Shown here: piece by piece, positions 16,780 to 25,392 of the stretch
Numbering within the stretch: position 1 is the stretch's first letter
Layout of the letters: every line of letters starts with the position of its first letter
NCBI GenBank assembly: GCA_903911925.1
Contig: CAIWFH010000067.1
Coordinates: 31,588-95,587, forward strand
DNA from: an uncultured Acidobacteriaceae bacterium
Lineage (GTDB): Bacteria > Acidobacteriota > Terriglobia > Terriglobales > Acidobacteriaceae
Direction: 5' to 3'
DNA: 64,000 nucleotides
The notes under the pieces: model-generated
What the model saw: only the letters and a program-made list of their open reading frames with translations
The model's database searches: none
What the model was told of the DNA's origin: nothing
Position numbers and translations under genes: made by a program

Positions 16780-19035
16780 ATGCCGAACGGCGATGGAGCA
16801 AGCAGACGGAGCTTTTTGAAACTGGGTGGGGCGGCAGCTCTTCTTTCAACATTGGACGGTCGAGCGGATGCAGCGGACAAACCGCTGCCCGCGGTTAATA
16901 GCCAGACTTCTTCAGGCGCTTCGCCTGCGGACGGCGCCGCTCTCGTGAATTGGGTCAATCCGCTTCAGGGCACCGATTCGACTCCACTTTTTTCCCGGGG
17001 CAATACGTTGCCGATCATTGCCGTTCCATTTGCCATGGCCCATTGGGCGCTGCAGTCCAGCGATCGCGATGAGTGGTTCTTTCAGCCGCACGATCAGCGG
17101 CTGCAGGGTATTCGATGCACGCGCCAGTTGAGCATGTGGCTGGGCGACTACGGCCACGCCACTTTCATGCCCTTCACGGGCAGCCCCGACCCGCAGCCAT
17201 CGGCACGCGCTTCTTCGTACCGGCCAAAGGAACTGCAAATTGGCCCGCACGCCGTAAAGGCGCAGTTGCTGCGCTACGGCTGCACGCTTGAACTGGCGCC
17301 TACCGAGCGGTGTTCTGCCATGCGCTTCACCTTCAAGGAGTCAGGCCCGGCAGGCGTCTTCATTGACCTGCCCGGCTTGGATGCCGAGGCGCACGGCGAT
17401 GCGGCCAGTGGCGTCATCACGGCGCTGGTCCGTGCCAACAGCGGCGGCGTTCCCGCGGGCTTTGCGGCACACTATGCCGTCCGAATCGACGCGAAGATTA
17501 CTGAGTTTGAAGTGAAGGAACTGAAAGACCGCCGGGTTGCGGTAGTGCGCTTCAATGCGCAGGCCGGCAAGCCGGTTACACTGCGCGCCGGCACATCGTT
17601 CATCTCTCATGAGCAGGCCCTGCGCAATCTCGACACCGAGATCGGTGACAAGCCCTTCGTGGAAGTAAAGAGCGAGGCGGAAGCCGTGTGGGAGCAGGCA
17701 TTGGGCCGGGTGCGCATTGAGGGAGCAACGGAGTCGCAGCGTAAGATCTTCTACTCCTGCCTCTATCGCGCGCTGCTGTTTCCGCGCATCTGGCACGAGA
17801 AGGATGCGCGGGGAAACACGGTTCACTACAGCGCCTTCAGCGGCAAGGTCGAGCCCGGCGTGATGTATGCCGACCACGGCTATTGGGACTTGTATCGCGC
17901 GTGGTATCCGATGATGACGTTGCTTTATCCCGAGCGGCTGGGCGAGATTCTTCAGGGCTGGGTCAACGCTTACAAGGAAGGCGGCTGGTTCCCGCAGTTT
18001 CCGTGCCCCGGCTATCGCAACTGCATGACCGGCAGCCCCATCGATTCGGTTTTTGGCGATGCGGTGTCCAAGGGCATCAAGGGCTTCGACGTGCAGGCGG
18101 CCTTCGCGGGATTGAAGAAACATGCAACCCAATCCGTGCCGCCGGGCAAAGGCTACGGGCGCAGCGCGGTGGCCGAGTACCTGAAGCTGGGCTACGTCCC
18201 ATGCGATCAAGTCGATGACGGCCTGGTGGAGACGCTGGACTCGGCCTTTGGCGATTTCAATATTGCGCAGGTGGCGCGGGCAGTGGGCGCTCTAGATGAT
18301 GCGGCAATGTTTCTTGAGCGCTCGCGATGCTGGCGCAACCTTTTCGATAAGAAGACCGGCTTCTTGCGCGGAAAGAATTCGAATGGCACGTGGCTTGAAC
18401 CCTTTGACCCGAACACCTGGGGCAACCCGTATGTGGAGGGCAGCGCCTGGCAGTACCGCTTTGCCGTGCCGCACGATCCTGAAGGATTGATGGAAGCGAT
18501 GGGCGGCAAGACTGCATTCCTTGCGGCTCTCGATGAGATGCTGGCCCAGCCGCCGGTCTTCAATGTGGGCAGTTACGGCCGCGAAATTCACGAGATGAGC
18601 GAGATGGCAGCGGTCGAGTTCGGCCAGTACGCCCACTCCAACCAACCCTCGCATCACGCGCTTTACATGTTCACCGCCGCCGGCCGCCGCGACCGGACGC
18701 AGCATTCGGTTCACCGCGTGCTCAATGAGTTATACACGCCCGATAACTTCTGCGGCGACGAAGATACCGGCTCCATGGCGGCATGGTATGTGCTCAGCGC
18801 ACTTGGGATTTTTTCGTTGTGCCCCGGCAAGCCGGAGTGGACGCTGGGCGCGCCGCTCTTCGAGCAGGCTGCGATACGCTTCCCCGACGGCCGCGAGATT
18901 CGCATTGAAGCGCACAGCAAAACGCCGGGCGCGTTCCTGAATCGCGTGACCTTGAACGGCGTCGAGCAGCACAGACCTTCCGTGCCGCATTCAGAACTGG
19001 TGAAGGGCGGACGATTGGTGTTTACGGCGACTTAG
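16780..19035 (+). CDS. GH92-family alpha-mannosidase with Tat signal
   Basis: 751 residues with GGAGG upstream of the ATG. The N-terminus carries a twin-arginine signal (SRRSFLKLGGAAAL), so the protein is exported folded. GH92 hallmarks: VNPLQGTD near the mature N-terminus, the GNTLPIIAVPFAM block, MYADHGYWDLYRAWYPMMTL, the acid-bearing IHEMSEMA, SNQPSHHALYMF, and GDEDTGSMAAWYVLSALG near the end. GH92 enzymes are calcium-dependent exo-mannosidases acting on alpha-mannosides of N-glycans or mannans. There is no adjacent transporter, so the sugar uptake route is unclear. Confidence 0.8.
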   Translation: MPNGDGASRRSFLKLGGAAALLSTLDGRADAADKPLPAVNSQTSSGASPADGAALVNWVNPLQGTDSTPLFSRGNTLPIIAVPFAMAHWALQSSDRDEWFFQPHDQRLQGIRCTRQLSMWLGDYGHATFMPFTGSPDPQPSARASSYRPKELQIGPHAVKAQLLRYGCTLELAPTERCSAMRFTFKESGPAGVFIDLPGLDAEAHGDAASGVITALVRANSGGVPAGFAAHYAVRIDAKITEFEVKELKDRRVAVVRFNAQAGKPVTLRAGTSFISHEQALRNLDTEIGDKPFVEVKSEAEAVWEQALGRVRIEGATESQRKIFYSCLYRALLFPRIWHEKDARGNTVHYSAFSGKVEPGVMYADHGYWDLYRAWYPMMTLLYPERLGEILQGWVNAYKEGGWFPQFPCPGYRNCMTGSPIDSVFGDAVSKGIKGFDVQAAFAGLKKHATQSVPPGKGYGRSAVAEYLKLGYVPCDQVDDGLVETLDSAFGDFNIAQVARAVGALDDAAMFLERSRCWRNLFDKKTGFLRGKNSNGTWLEPFDPNTWGNPYVEGSAWQYRFAVPHDPEGLMEAMGGKTAFLAALDEMLAQPPVFNVGSYGREIHEMSEMAAVEFGQYAHSNQPSHHALYMFTAAGRRDRTQHSVHRVLNELYTPDNFCGDEDTGSMAAWYVLSALGIFSLCPGKPEWTLGAPLFEQAAIRFPDGREIRIEAHSKTPGAFLNRVTLNGVEQHRPSVPHSELVKGGRLVFTAT

Positions 19036-19080
19036 GACGAGATTTACCGCAGATTGGCAGATGGAGAGTCGCTGCTTCCC

Positions 19081-19115
19081 AGGTCTCAAAATCGAGACTG
19101 GGGGCACCCGGCTTC
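19081..19115 (-). repeat. Single inverted copy of the GGGTGCCC hairpin repeat
   Basis: Read on the minus strand, this stretch matches the first unit of the array at 63353-63680 over about 30 bases: GGGTGCCCCCAG, then stem GTCTC, loop GATTTT, stem GAGAC. It lies in the convergent gap between the GH92 gene and the NtrC-type regulator. Confidence 0.75.
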
Positions 19116-19140
19116 TGTGGATTGGGGACGATGGGAATGC

Positions 19141-19176
19141 AGGTCCTTCGACTCGCTGCGCTCGCTCAGGATGACA
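19141..19176. repeat. Dispersed repeat of the CTTCGACTCGCTGCGCTCGC type
   Basis: The stretch around CTTCGACTCGCTGCGCTCGC, ending in AGGATGACA, is a sequence I recognise as dispersed in intergenic regions of many GC-rich bacterial genomes. It holds no gene. Recognition is from memory, and only one copy is in this window. Confidence 0.5.
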
Positions 19177-19194
19177 GCTCTTAAGGTCAGATCA

Positions 19195-19213
19195 ACGAGC
19201 GTTGAACGCTCGT
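19195..19213. repeat. Short perfect hairpin in the convergent gap
   Basis: ACGAGCGTT-G-AACGCTCGT is a perfect 9-bp inverted repeat around one base, about 24 bases beyond the 3' end of the minus-strand regulator gene. It could end transcription from either side, but there is no T-run. Confidence 0.45.
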
Positions 19214-19236
19214 CCCTATTCCCTGATCCCTAGTCC

Positions 19237-20682
19237 TTAGTCCCGGCCTTTCTTCCGTATCTCGATATTCAGCCGCTTGATCTTCTGGTTGAGGGTCGAG
19301 AGGGGGATGTGGAACTGCTCGGCGGCGTCGGTCTGGTTCCAGTTGGCGCGCTCCAACTTTTCGATAATAATGCGGCGCTCAATGTCTTCGAGGATGTCGA
19401 AGAGCGAGGCGTTGGGATTGTGTTCGAGCAGCGCGTCCTGGAAGCTGCGTCCGGTGATGTGGCCGGGCAGCAGGTCAGAGCCGATAATGGGGCCGTGCGA
19501 AAGCACCACGCCGCGCTCGATCGAGTTCTCAAGCTCGCGGACGTTGCCGGGCCACTCGTAATCCATCAGGGCGCGCAGCGCGTCGGCTGAGAGCTTGCGC
19601 GGCGAGAGGCTGTTCTCGTTGGCATAGAACTCCAGGAAGTGCTGCGAGAGCAGGGGAATGTCTTCGCGGCGGGCGCGCAGAGGGGGCAGGTCAACGGTGA
19701 TCACGTTGAGGCGGTAGAAGAGGTCTTCGCGGAAACGGCCCTCGCGCACCTCTTGGCGCAGATCGACGTTGGTGGCGGCAATGATGCGCACGTCCACCTG
19801 AATCTCCGCAATGCCGCCCAAGTGCATGAAGCGCTTGTCCTGCAGCACGCGCAAAATCTTGGCCTGGGTGTCCATGCCCATGGTGGCGATTTCGTCAAGG
19901 AAAAGCGTGCCGCCGTTGGCTACTTCGAACAGCCCCTTCTTTGAGGCCACCGCCGAGGTGAATGCGCCCTTGACGTGGCCGAAGAGCGTGGACTCAAGCA
20001 GTTCAGAGGGCATGGCGCCGGTGTTGATGGGCACAAACGGCTTGTCTTTGCGCGGCGAGTTGGCGTGGATAGCCTTGGCGATTAGTTCTTTGCCAGTCCC
20101 GCTTTCGCCTTGAATCAGCACCGTGGAGCGGCTTGGCGCAACCTGCGCCACCAGGTCGAAGACCTTGAGCATGATCTCGCTCTTGCCCACGATGTTTGAG
20201 AAGTTGTAGCGCTGTTTGAGGGTGCGCTTGAGCTGGAGGTTCTCTTCTTCGGCGCGATGCCGTGCGATGGCCGAGCGGATGTCGGCCAACAGTTTCTCGT
20301 TGTCCCAGGGCTTCTGAACAAAATTTTCCGCGCCGGCGCGGATCGCTTCGACCACGTTGTCCACGGTGCCGTAAGCGGTGATCATGATGACCGGCAACTC
20401 GGGCAGGCGCTCTTTTATTTGCGGCAGCAGTTCAAGGCCGCTCTGGCCGGGCAGCGCCAGGTCAAGCAGCACCAGGTCAAAGGTCTCCATATCCAGCGTC
20501 TTCAGGCCCTCTTCGCCGTCGACAGCCAGGCGCACAGAGTAGCCTTCAAATGAAAGCAGTACTTCAAGCGACTCGCGGATGCCCGCTTCGTCGTCGATCA
20601 CGAGGATGCTTGCGCCCGATGAGTTGCCGTTTGCGGTGGACGCGGATATTGGAAAATTCAAAGGCGATTCGACCTCAGGCAT
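19237..20682 (-). CDS. NtrC-family sigma-54-type response regulator with GAFTSA variant
   Basis: 481 residues. Receiver domain ~24-140 has acidic residues DD, phospho-Asp74 (VLLDLALPG), Thr102 and Lys124. The AAA+ domain has Walker A GESGTGKE (192-199) and Walker B GGTLFLDEI (257-265). The loop that normally reads GAFTGA, which contacts sigma-54, reads GAFTSA (239-244). A Fis-type helix-turn-helix closes the protein (AAEQFHIPLSTLNQKIKRL). Its start overlaps the end of the kinase gene by 8 bases, so kinase and regulator form one unit. Targets are unknown; no clear -24/-12 promoter was found nearby. Confidence 0.85.
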   Translation of the reverse strand: MPEVESPLNFPISASTANGNSSGASILVIDDEAGIRESLEVLLSFEGYSVRLAVDGEEGLKTLDMETFDLVLLDLALPGQSGLELLPQIKERLPELPVIMITAYGTVDNVVEAIRAGAENFVQKPWDNEKLLADIRSAIARHRAEEENLQLKRTLKQRYNFSNIVGKSEIMLKVFDLVAQVAPSRSTVLIQGESGTGKELIAKAIHANSPRKDKPFVPINTGAMPSELLESTLFGHVKGAFTSAVASKKGLFEVANGGTLFLDEIATMGMDTQAKILRVLQDKRFMHLGGIAEIQVDVRIIAATNVDLRQEVREGRFREDLFYRLNVITVDLPPLRARREDIPLLSQHFLEFYANENSLSPRKLSADALRALMDYEWPGNVRELENSIERGVVLSHGPIIGSDLLPGHITGRSFQDALLEHNPNASLFDILEDIERRIIIEKLERANWNQTDAAEQFHIPLSTLNQKIKRLNIEIRKKGRD

Positions 20683-23600
20683 GTACTGAATTCCTTAGCA
20701 GCGGAAACTCGAGATGGAACGTTGTGCCGGCGCCAACCGCGCTTTCGACATGAATCTTGCCCGCATGTTCCTGGATGATGCCGTAGGAGACGGATAGTCC
20801 AAGCCCAGTGCCGCGCCTGTCTCCAGGTTTGGGCATGGTCTTGGTGGTAAAAAATGGATCATAGATGCGCTTGAGATGCTCGGGCGCGATGCCGGAGCCG
20901 GAGTCGGTGATCATGGCCGCCACCCGCCCGTTGGCCTCTGTAGACACGCGCAGGCGGCCGCCCTCGGGCATGGCTTCCTTGGCGTTCAACAGCAGGTTGA
21001 GAAACACCTGCTGCAGCTTGCCGGGGTTGCCGTGAATGAAGGGCAGGTTATCGGCGAGTTCGAGATCGACAATCACCTTCGCGGTTTTGAACTGGTGCTC
21101 CAGCAGCCCCAGCGTGTCGCGAATCACCTGGTTCAGATTGGTGTCGCGGAACTCGGTGGTTGAAGTGCGGCTGAAGTTCAGCAGGCCGTTGGCAATCTCT
21201 GCCGCGCGGAAGCTCTGCTGGGTAATCTTCTCCAGCACCGGCCCCAGCTTCTCATCGCCCTTCAGTTGTTTCGAGAGCATTTGCGCGTAGCTTGAGATAA
21301 CGGCCAGCGGGGTGTTGATCTCATGGGCCACGCCGGCGGCAAGCAAGCCGATCGAACTCAGCTTGTCAGCCTGGGCCAATTGAGTCTCAAGCGAAACGCG
21401 CTCGGTAATGTCGTCCACCAGGATGATGCGGCCCACCGAAACAAAGTCACGCGACAGCAGAGGCGCGACGGCGATGTTGACGTTGCGCTGCTCGCCGGCT
21501 CGCGTGGTCAGCGGGAATTTGTAGAGATGGTGCACGCCTTGCTCGTTGCGGAAACCCTCTAGCGCCTCGATGAACTCCTGAGGAAACACCGTGCGAAGCT
21601 CTTGACCGAGCGCCTCCGCGCGGCTCAAGGCGTACATGGCTTCCATCTGCGCATTCCAGCTTTCGATGCGGTCGTTCAGATCGATGGCCAGGATGCCGAC
21701 GTTGATGGATTCGACGATGTTCTCGTTGAACTCTTTCAGCCGCTCGAACTCGCTGATTTTGGCTTCAAGGCGGGAGTACAGACTGGCGTTCTGCAGGGCG
21801 ATGCCGATGTAGCTGGCCAGCGATTCAAGCAACTCGACATCTTCGCTTGAAAGAAAATCGCCGCCGATGGTTCGGCCCAGGCCGATGACGGCGATGGTGC
21901 GCGCGGAGGTTCCATCCTGCACTCGACAGGGTAGGTAGTAGTTCAGATCGAGCAAAGCCGCGGTGCGCTGCTCGTCGGCCGGCAAGTGCAGCGCAGCCTG
22001 CGCATTTTCAAGGAAGATGTGGGTGTGGCCGTCTGCCGCGTCAAAGTCCAGGAAACCCAGCGCCAGCGATTTTTTTCCAAGCCGGTTCTGCGCGGCGCCG
22101 ACCTCGGCAGGCAGTCCGTGAGCCGCGCTCAATTGCAGGCGCCCGTCCTCGTCCGCCAGAAACACCGCAACGCGGGCAACCAGCAGCGTCCGCGGCAGCC
22201 GCTCAACGATTGAAGCCAGCAGCGCGCCCAGGTCTGTCTCGGAATTCAATCCGCGGCCAAACTCAACCAGGGCCTTGCGGTAATCGTAGCGATGGCGGTC
22301 AAAAACGCGGTCAACCCAGCTTTGAATGCGGCGTTTCAACTGGTCGCCGATCGCGGCTGTGGCAATCACGGTGATGACCAGGCCCCACTCGCGAACCTGC
22401 TGCGGCATGCCGGTATGGACCAGCAACGCGCTCAGCGCGATGATGCCGAAATAAACGCCCAGAATCAGGCCGGTGGCCAGCGTATAAGCCACGCCGCGCT
22501 TGAAGATCAGGTCGGTGTCCATCAGCCGGTAGCGCACAATGGCCCAACTGAAGGTCAGCGGCAAAAAGATGAGCGACAGCCCAGCCAGCTTGGTCAGCAG
22601 GCTGGGCATGTTCAGATCAAAGAGGAAGGGAACCGCGTAAAACAAGGTGAAAGGCAGTACCGCCAGCAGGGTTCCGCGGGTGAGCCACTTTAGTTGCTGG
22701 CGCAGCAGCGGCGTATCTGCCTGGCTGTAGCTGCGAAGGAACAGTAGCGCGGCCAGCACGTAGAAGCAGGCGTCATAGGCGGTGGCCGTCTGGTTCAGAC
22801 GGTGGTTCAGCAGGCCGGTTGCCTGCCAATGCGACATGGCCCAGAGCCACAGTCCAAGCAGCGCGGCACCGGGCGCGTAGATCAACGGCAGCAGCCAGCG
22901 CCGGTGCGCGTCGGTCAGCCGGTCCTCAGGGAAGCTGAGTGCAAAGTGCAGGAACAGGGCCGGCTGCAGCGATTCGGCAAGCACATTCGACCAGTAAACG
23001 GTCCAGTCCAACCCGTCCAGCGCGCCGGTATACTTGAGCGCGTACAAGGCGAATGAGACCAGGCAGAACAGGTAGAAATGCGTGGCGCGCAGGGCCGTCC
23101 AGCGGCGGAATAGAACATAGATGCCGATGGCCAGGTAAATCAGTCCAATGACCCGCAATCCCAGCGCCAGGCTCCGGTCAAGCGGTTCGGGGATTACCTG
23201 CGTTTCCAGCGCAATTCCGTTGCGCGTGATGGCATATCCGGCATTGCCATAGATTCCGGCATGGTAAAGAATCCGCTCCAGATCGGCTACGCGCTTGACC
23301 GGAACATATTTGGCTTTTGGAAGCAGGCCCTCAGCCTGCATGTCGGCGTCGCGAACCGTTTCGTCGGGAAGCGGCTTGACCCCGGTCAGAAGGCCGTTCG
23401 CCTGTTTGGCGGTGGGCTTCGCCGATGTTTCCTGCTGTGCGGCTTGTCCGGGATTGTCCGGAAGCACCTCGGCTCCCGTGAGCAGGTCGTTCACCCGGAT
23501 GCCTGCCCGCTGGCCGGGACTGTTGGGCAGGACTTTCTCTGCCACCAGCCCGTTGCCGCCGGTCGTCTCGGCCCACCACACGCCGTCATCGGGCTGCTGA

Positions 23601-23704
23601 AACTGGCTCTCCTGCCGGAGATTCAAAACCGCAAGTACGAATAGGCCGGCCGTGACCACGGCCAGCAGAGTCGCCTGTAAACGGTTGAAGAGACCAGTCT
23701 CCAT
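20675..23704 (-). CDS. Multidomain membrane histidine kinase (PDZ-like, TM, GAF, PAS, HisKA, HATPase)
   Basis: 1009 residues from the ATG at 23704; an upstream TTG gives ten extra residues and is less likely. The order is: a TM anchor; a periplasmic PDZ-like domain (VLPNSPGQRAGIRVNDLL) interrupted by imperfect internal repeats; about eight membrane helices; a GAF domain; a PAS domain (NVGILAIDLNDRIESWN); HisKA with phospho-His in GVAHEINTPL; and an ATPase domain with an N-box (FLNLLLNAKEAM), DSGSGI and GTGLGLS. It would autophosphorylate and pass phosphate to Asp74 of the regulator encoded with it. The PDZ-like module suggests sensing of a periplasmic or membrane signal. Confidence 0.85.
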   Translation of the reverse strand: METGLFNRLQATLLAVVTAGLFVLAVLNLRQESQFQQPDDGVWWAETTGGNGLVAEKVLPNSPGQRAGIRVNDLLTGAEVLPDNPGQAAQQETSAKPTAKQANGLLTGVKPLPDETVRDADMQAEGLLPKAKYVPVKRVADLERILYHAGIYGNAGYAITRNGIALETQVIPEPLDRSLALGLRVIGLIYLAIGIYVLFRRWTALRATHFYLFCLVSFALYALKYTGALDGLDWTVYWSNVLAESLQPALFLHFALSFPEDRLTDAHRRWLLPLIYAPGAALLGLWLWAMSHWQATGLLNHRLNQTATAYDACFYVLAALLFLRSYSQADTPLLRQQLKWLTRGTLLAVLPFTLFYAVPFLFDLNMPSLLTKLAGLSLIFLPLTFSWAIVRYRLMDTDLIFKRGVAYTLATGLILGVYFGIIALSALLVHTGMPQQVREWGLVITVIATAAIGDQLKRRIQSWVDRVFDRHRYDYRKALVEFGRGLNSETDLGALLASIVERLPRTLLVARVAVFLADEDGRLQLSAAHGLPAEVGAAQNRLGKKSLALGFLDFDAADGHTHIFLENAQAALHLPADEQRTAALLDLNYYLPCRVQDGTSARTIAVIGLGRTIGGDFLSSEDVELLESLASYIGIALQNASLYSRLEAKISEFERLKEFNENIVESINVGILAIDLNDRIESWNAQMEAMYALSRAEALGQELRTVFPQEFIEALEGFRNEQGVHHLYKFPLTTRAGEQRNVNIAVAPLLSRDFVSVGRIILVDDITERVSLETQLAQADKLSSIGLLAAGVAHEINTPLAVISSYAQMLSKQLKGDEKLGPVLEKITQQSFRAAEIANGLLNFSRTSTTEFRDTNLNQVIRDTLGLLEHQFKTAKVIVDLELADNLPFIHGNPGKLQQVFLNLLLNAKEAMPEGGRLRVSTEANGRVAAMITDSGSGIAPEHLKRIYDPFFTTKTMPKPGDRRGTGLGLSVSYGIIQEHAGKIHVESAVGAGTTFHLEFPLLRNSVHA

Positions 23705-24372
23705 AGGGAGAACGCTTTCTTGGTAGTTCAACAATCAAACTAGCACGTGGATTGCCATGCGGCAGACACTTGGGTCAAAGTCGCGTTACTTACAAGCAAT
23801 TGATTGACAACAGGCGAGATAGAGACGTTTTGCAGAGCGTTCTGTCAACCCGTAGAACGAGATTTTTTCTTGAAAATGCAGAAAATAATAGGCACTCTAC
23901 ATTGAAAAGGATACGCCTACTGAAATCAGTATAAAACGAGAGATGCGCAATCTTGCCCTTCTTCGGCGTTTAGCCCGGGCTTGGTAGCCCCGTCAAGTCT
24001 CCTGGAGCGCGTATTCGCAGCGCAATCCTAACTAAACCCGCCTTTTCGGTGCATCCCGTTCATAAGGCCCTGTGGAGAGATTTCGATGCGGGGAGCTAAA
24101 GATTGAGTTGGCCTCGGATTGGTTTGCAATCCCGGCCGGGTGATCGCCTGGCCAGTGATCGAGGTACAGGTGCGGGGAATAGCCAGACGGCAAGGATTCC
24201 CGTCAATTGACACGTTCGGCGTTGGCGGGGCATGCCGGCAGACCCCAATCCACGACTCGCCGACTCGCGCTTCAATCTTTATGAACAGGAAATGCGTGGC
24301 GATGTAAACTCGCCTCCAGTGCGGACGTCTACCTGAGTGATGGCAGCCTGCACAGCATTGGAAGCGATGACC
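23705..24372. other. Long divergent intergenic region between kinase and ECF sigma genes
   Basis: No gene is visible in 668 bases. An AT-rich patch lies at 23860-23945. On the minus strand a perfect TTGACA (plus 23843-23848) could be a -35 box for the kinase, but the -10 is poor. A candidate promoter for the sigma gene is listed separately. Confidence 0.45.
24282..24310 (+). promoter_or_regulatory. Candidate housekeeping promoter of the ECF operon
   Basis: TGAACA and TAAACT are separated by exactly 17 bases, about 60 bases before the chosen sigma start. Each hexamer deviates from consensus by two bases, so the support is spacing plus position only. Confidence 0.35.
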
Positions 24373-24915
24373 ATGGCAACGGCTCAAGAGACGGCCGCGC
24401 AGGAGTTCACGAATGTCGTCACCGCGCACCGGCCGCAGATCTTCCGTTTCTTGCTGGCGTCTACGCGCGACGTGGACCTGGCCGAGACGCTGACCCAGGA
24501 GTGTTTCCTGAAGGCGCACCGGCATTGGGCCGGCTTTCGGGGAGAGAGCACCGCCATGACCTGGCTGATGCGCATCGCCATCAACTTGCAGAAAGACCAC
24601 TGGCGGAACCGCCGGATGCAGTTCTGGCGGCACACGCGCAACAACTCCGTGGATCTGGACGAAGCCAGCGAGTGGCTGCCCAGCGGCGAAAGCTCGGCCG
24701 AGCAGAAAGTGCTGGCGCATGAGCGGGTGGGCCAGGTCTGGAAAGCAGTTGAGGATTTGAGCGAGCGGCAGAGAACGGTTTTCCTGCTGCGGTTTGTTGA
24801 AGAGTTGGAATTAACTGAGATCGCACACGCCACCGGTTTGAATGAAGGCACGGTCAAAGCGCATCTTTCACGGGCGCTGGCCAAAGTTCGCGGGGAGTTG
24901 GGGGGAAGACGATGA
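24373..24915 (+). CDS. ECF-family RNA polymerase sigma factor
   Basis: 180 residues from the ATG at 24373, which has GGAAG at proper spacing; ATGs at 24337 and 24367 are alternatives. Region 2 covers LTQECFLKAHRHWAGFRG through TWLMRIAINLQKDHWR. Region 4 covers LSERQRTVFLLRFVEELEL and the helix-turn-helix GLNEGTVKAHLSRALAKVR. The protein would direct polymerase to a small envelope-stress regulon. The stop overlaps the next start (ATGA), coupling it to a membrane protein likely to be its anti-sigma factor. Confidence 0.9.
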   Translation: MATAQETAAQEFTNVVTAHRPQIFRFLLASTRDVDLAETLTQECFLKAHRHWAGFRGESTAMTWLMRIAINLQKDHWRNRRMQFWRHTRNNSVDLDEASEWLPSGESSAEQKVLAHERVGQVWKAVEDLSERQRTVFLLRFVEELELTEIAHATGLNEGTVKAHLSRALAKVRGELGGRR

Positions 24916-25361
24916 GTTTCAAAAACGAGTTGGATCGCAGCCAGGCTGGTGGTGAAGACCACGATGCTCTTGCCCTGGATCCCGCGCTCAAGGCCGCGCT
25001 GGACAACTTCCGCCAGAGCGTTCACTCCTGGAGCGAGGCCGCGTACAACCGGCCGCGGATGCAGGTCGCCTCGCGCCGCAGGCTCTGGCGGTTGGCGACG
25101 GGGTGGGCCTTGGGATGCGTGCTGGTTGCCGGCGCAGTATCCGGGGGTGTTTACGGGCGGCACCTTAAGCAAGCGAGGGCGGAGGCGGTGCTCGAGGCCG
25201 AGCATCAGCGTCAGCTTGCCGCAGATCGCGAGGCGGAAGAGTTGATGGCCGACGTGGATAGCGATATCTCGCGACAGGTTCCCAGCGCAATGGAGCCGCT
25301 GGCTCAACTGATGGCCGAGGACGAATCGAATATAAGCACGGGAAAGAAAAAACGCAATTGA
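24912..25361 (+). CDS. Putative membrane anti-sigma factor
   Basis: 149 residues with one membrane helix at ~60-82 (LATGWALGCVLVAGAVSG). The ~58-residue N-terminus is cytoplasmic in the expected orientation (RRRLWR before the helix), and a ~65-residue outer part is rich in Glu, Ala and Gln. No zinc-binding HxxxCxxC motif is present, so it is not a ZAS-type anti-sigma. The role is inferred from the 4-base overlap with the ECF sigma gene and from the topology. The Spy-like gene follows 31 bases later. No family match is recognised by eye. Confidence 0.55.
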   Translation: MSFKNELDRSQAGGEDHDALALDPALKAALDNFRQSVHSWSEAAYNRPRMQVASRRRLWRLATGWALGCVLVAGAVSGGVYGRHLKQARAEAVLEAEHQRQLAADREAEELMADVDSDISRQVPSAMEPLAQLMAEDESNISTGKKKRN

Positions 25362-25392
25362 ACCAGAGGAATAACAAGGAAGAGGGATCAGG

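Noticed and set aside
23705..24372. Sigma-54 (-24/-12) promoter for the kinase-regulator unit
   Set aside because: No TGGCAC-N5-TTGC-like match with proper GG/GC spacing could be found on the minus strand.
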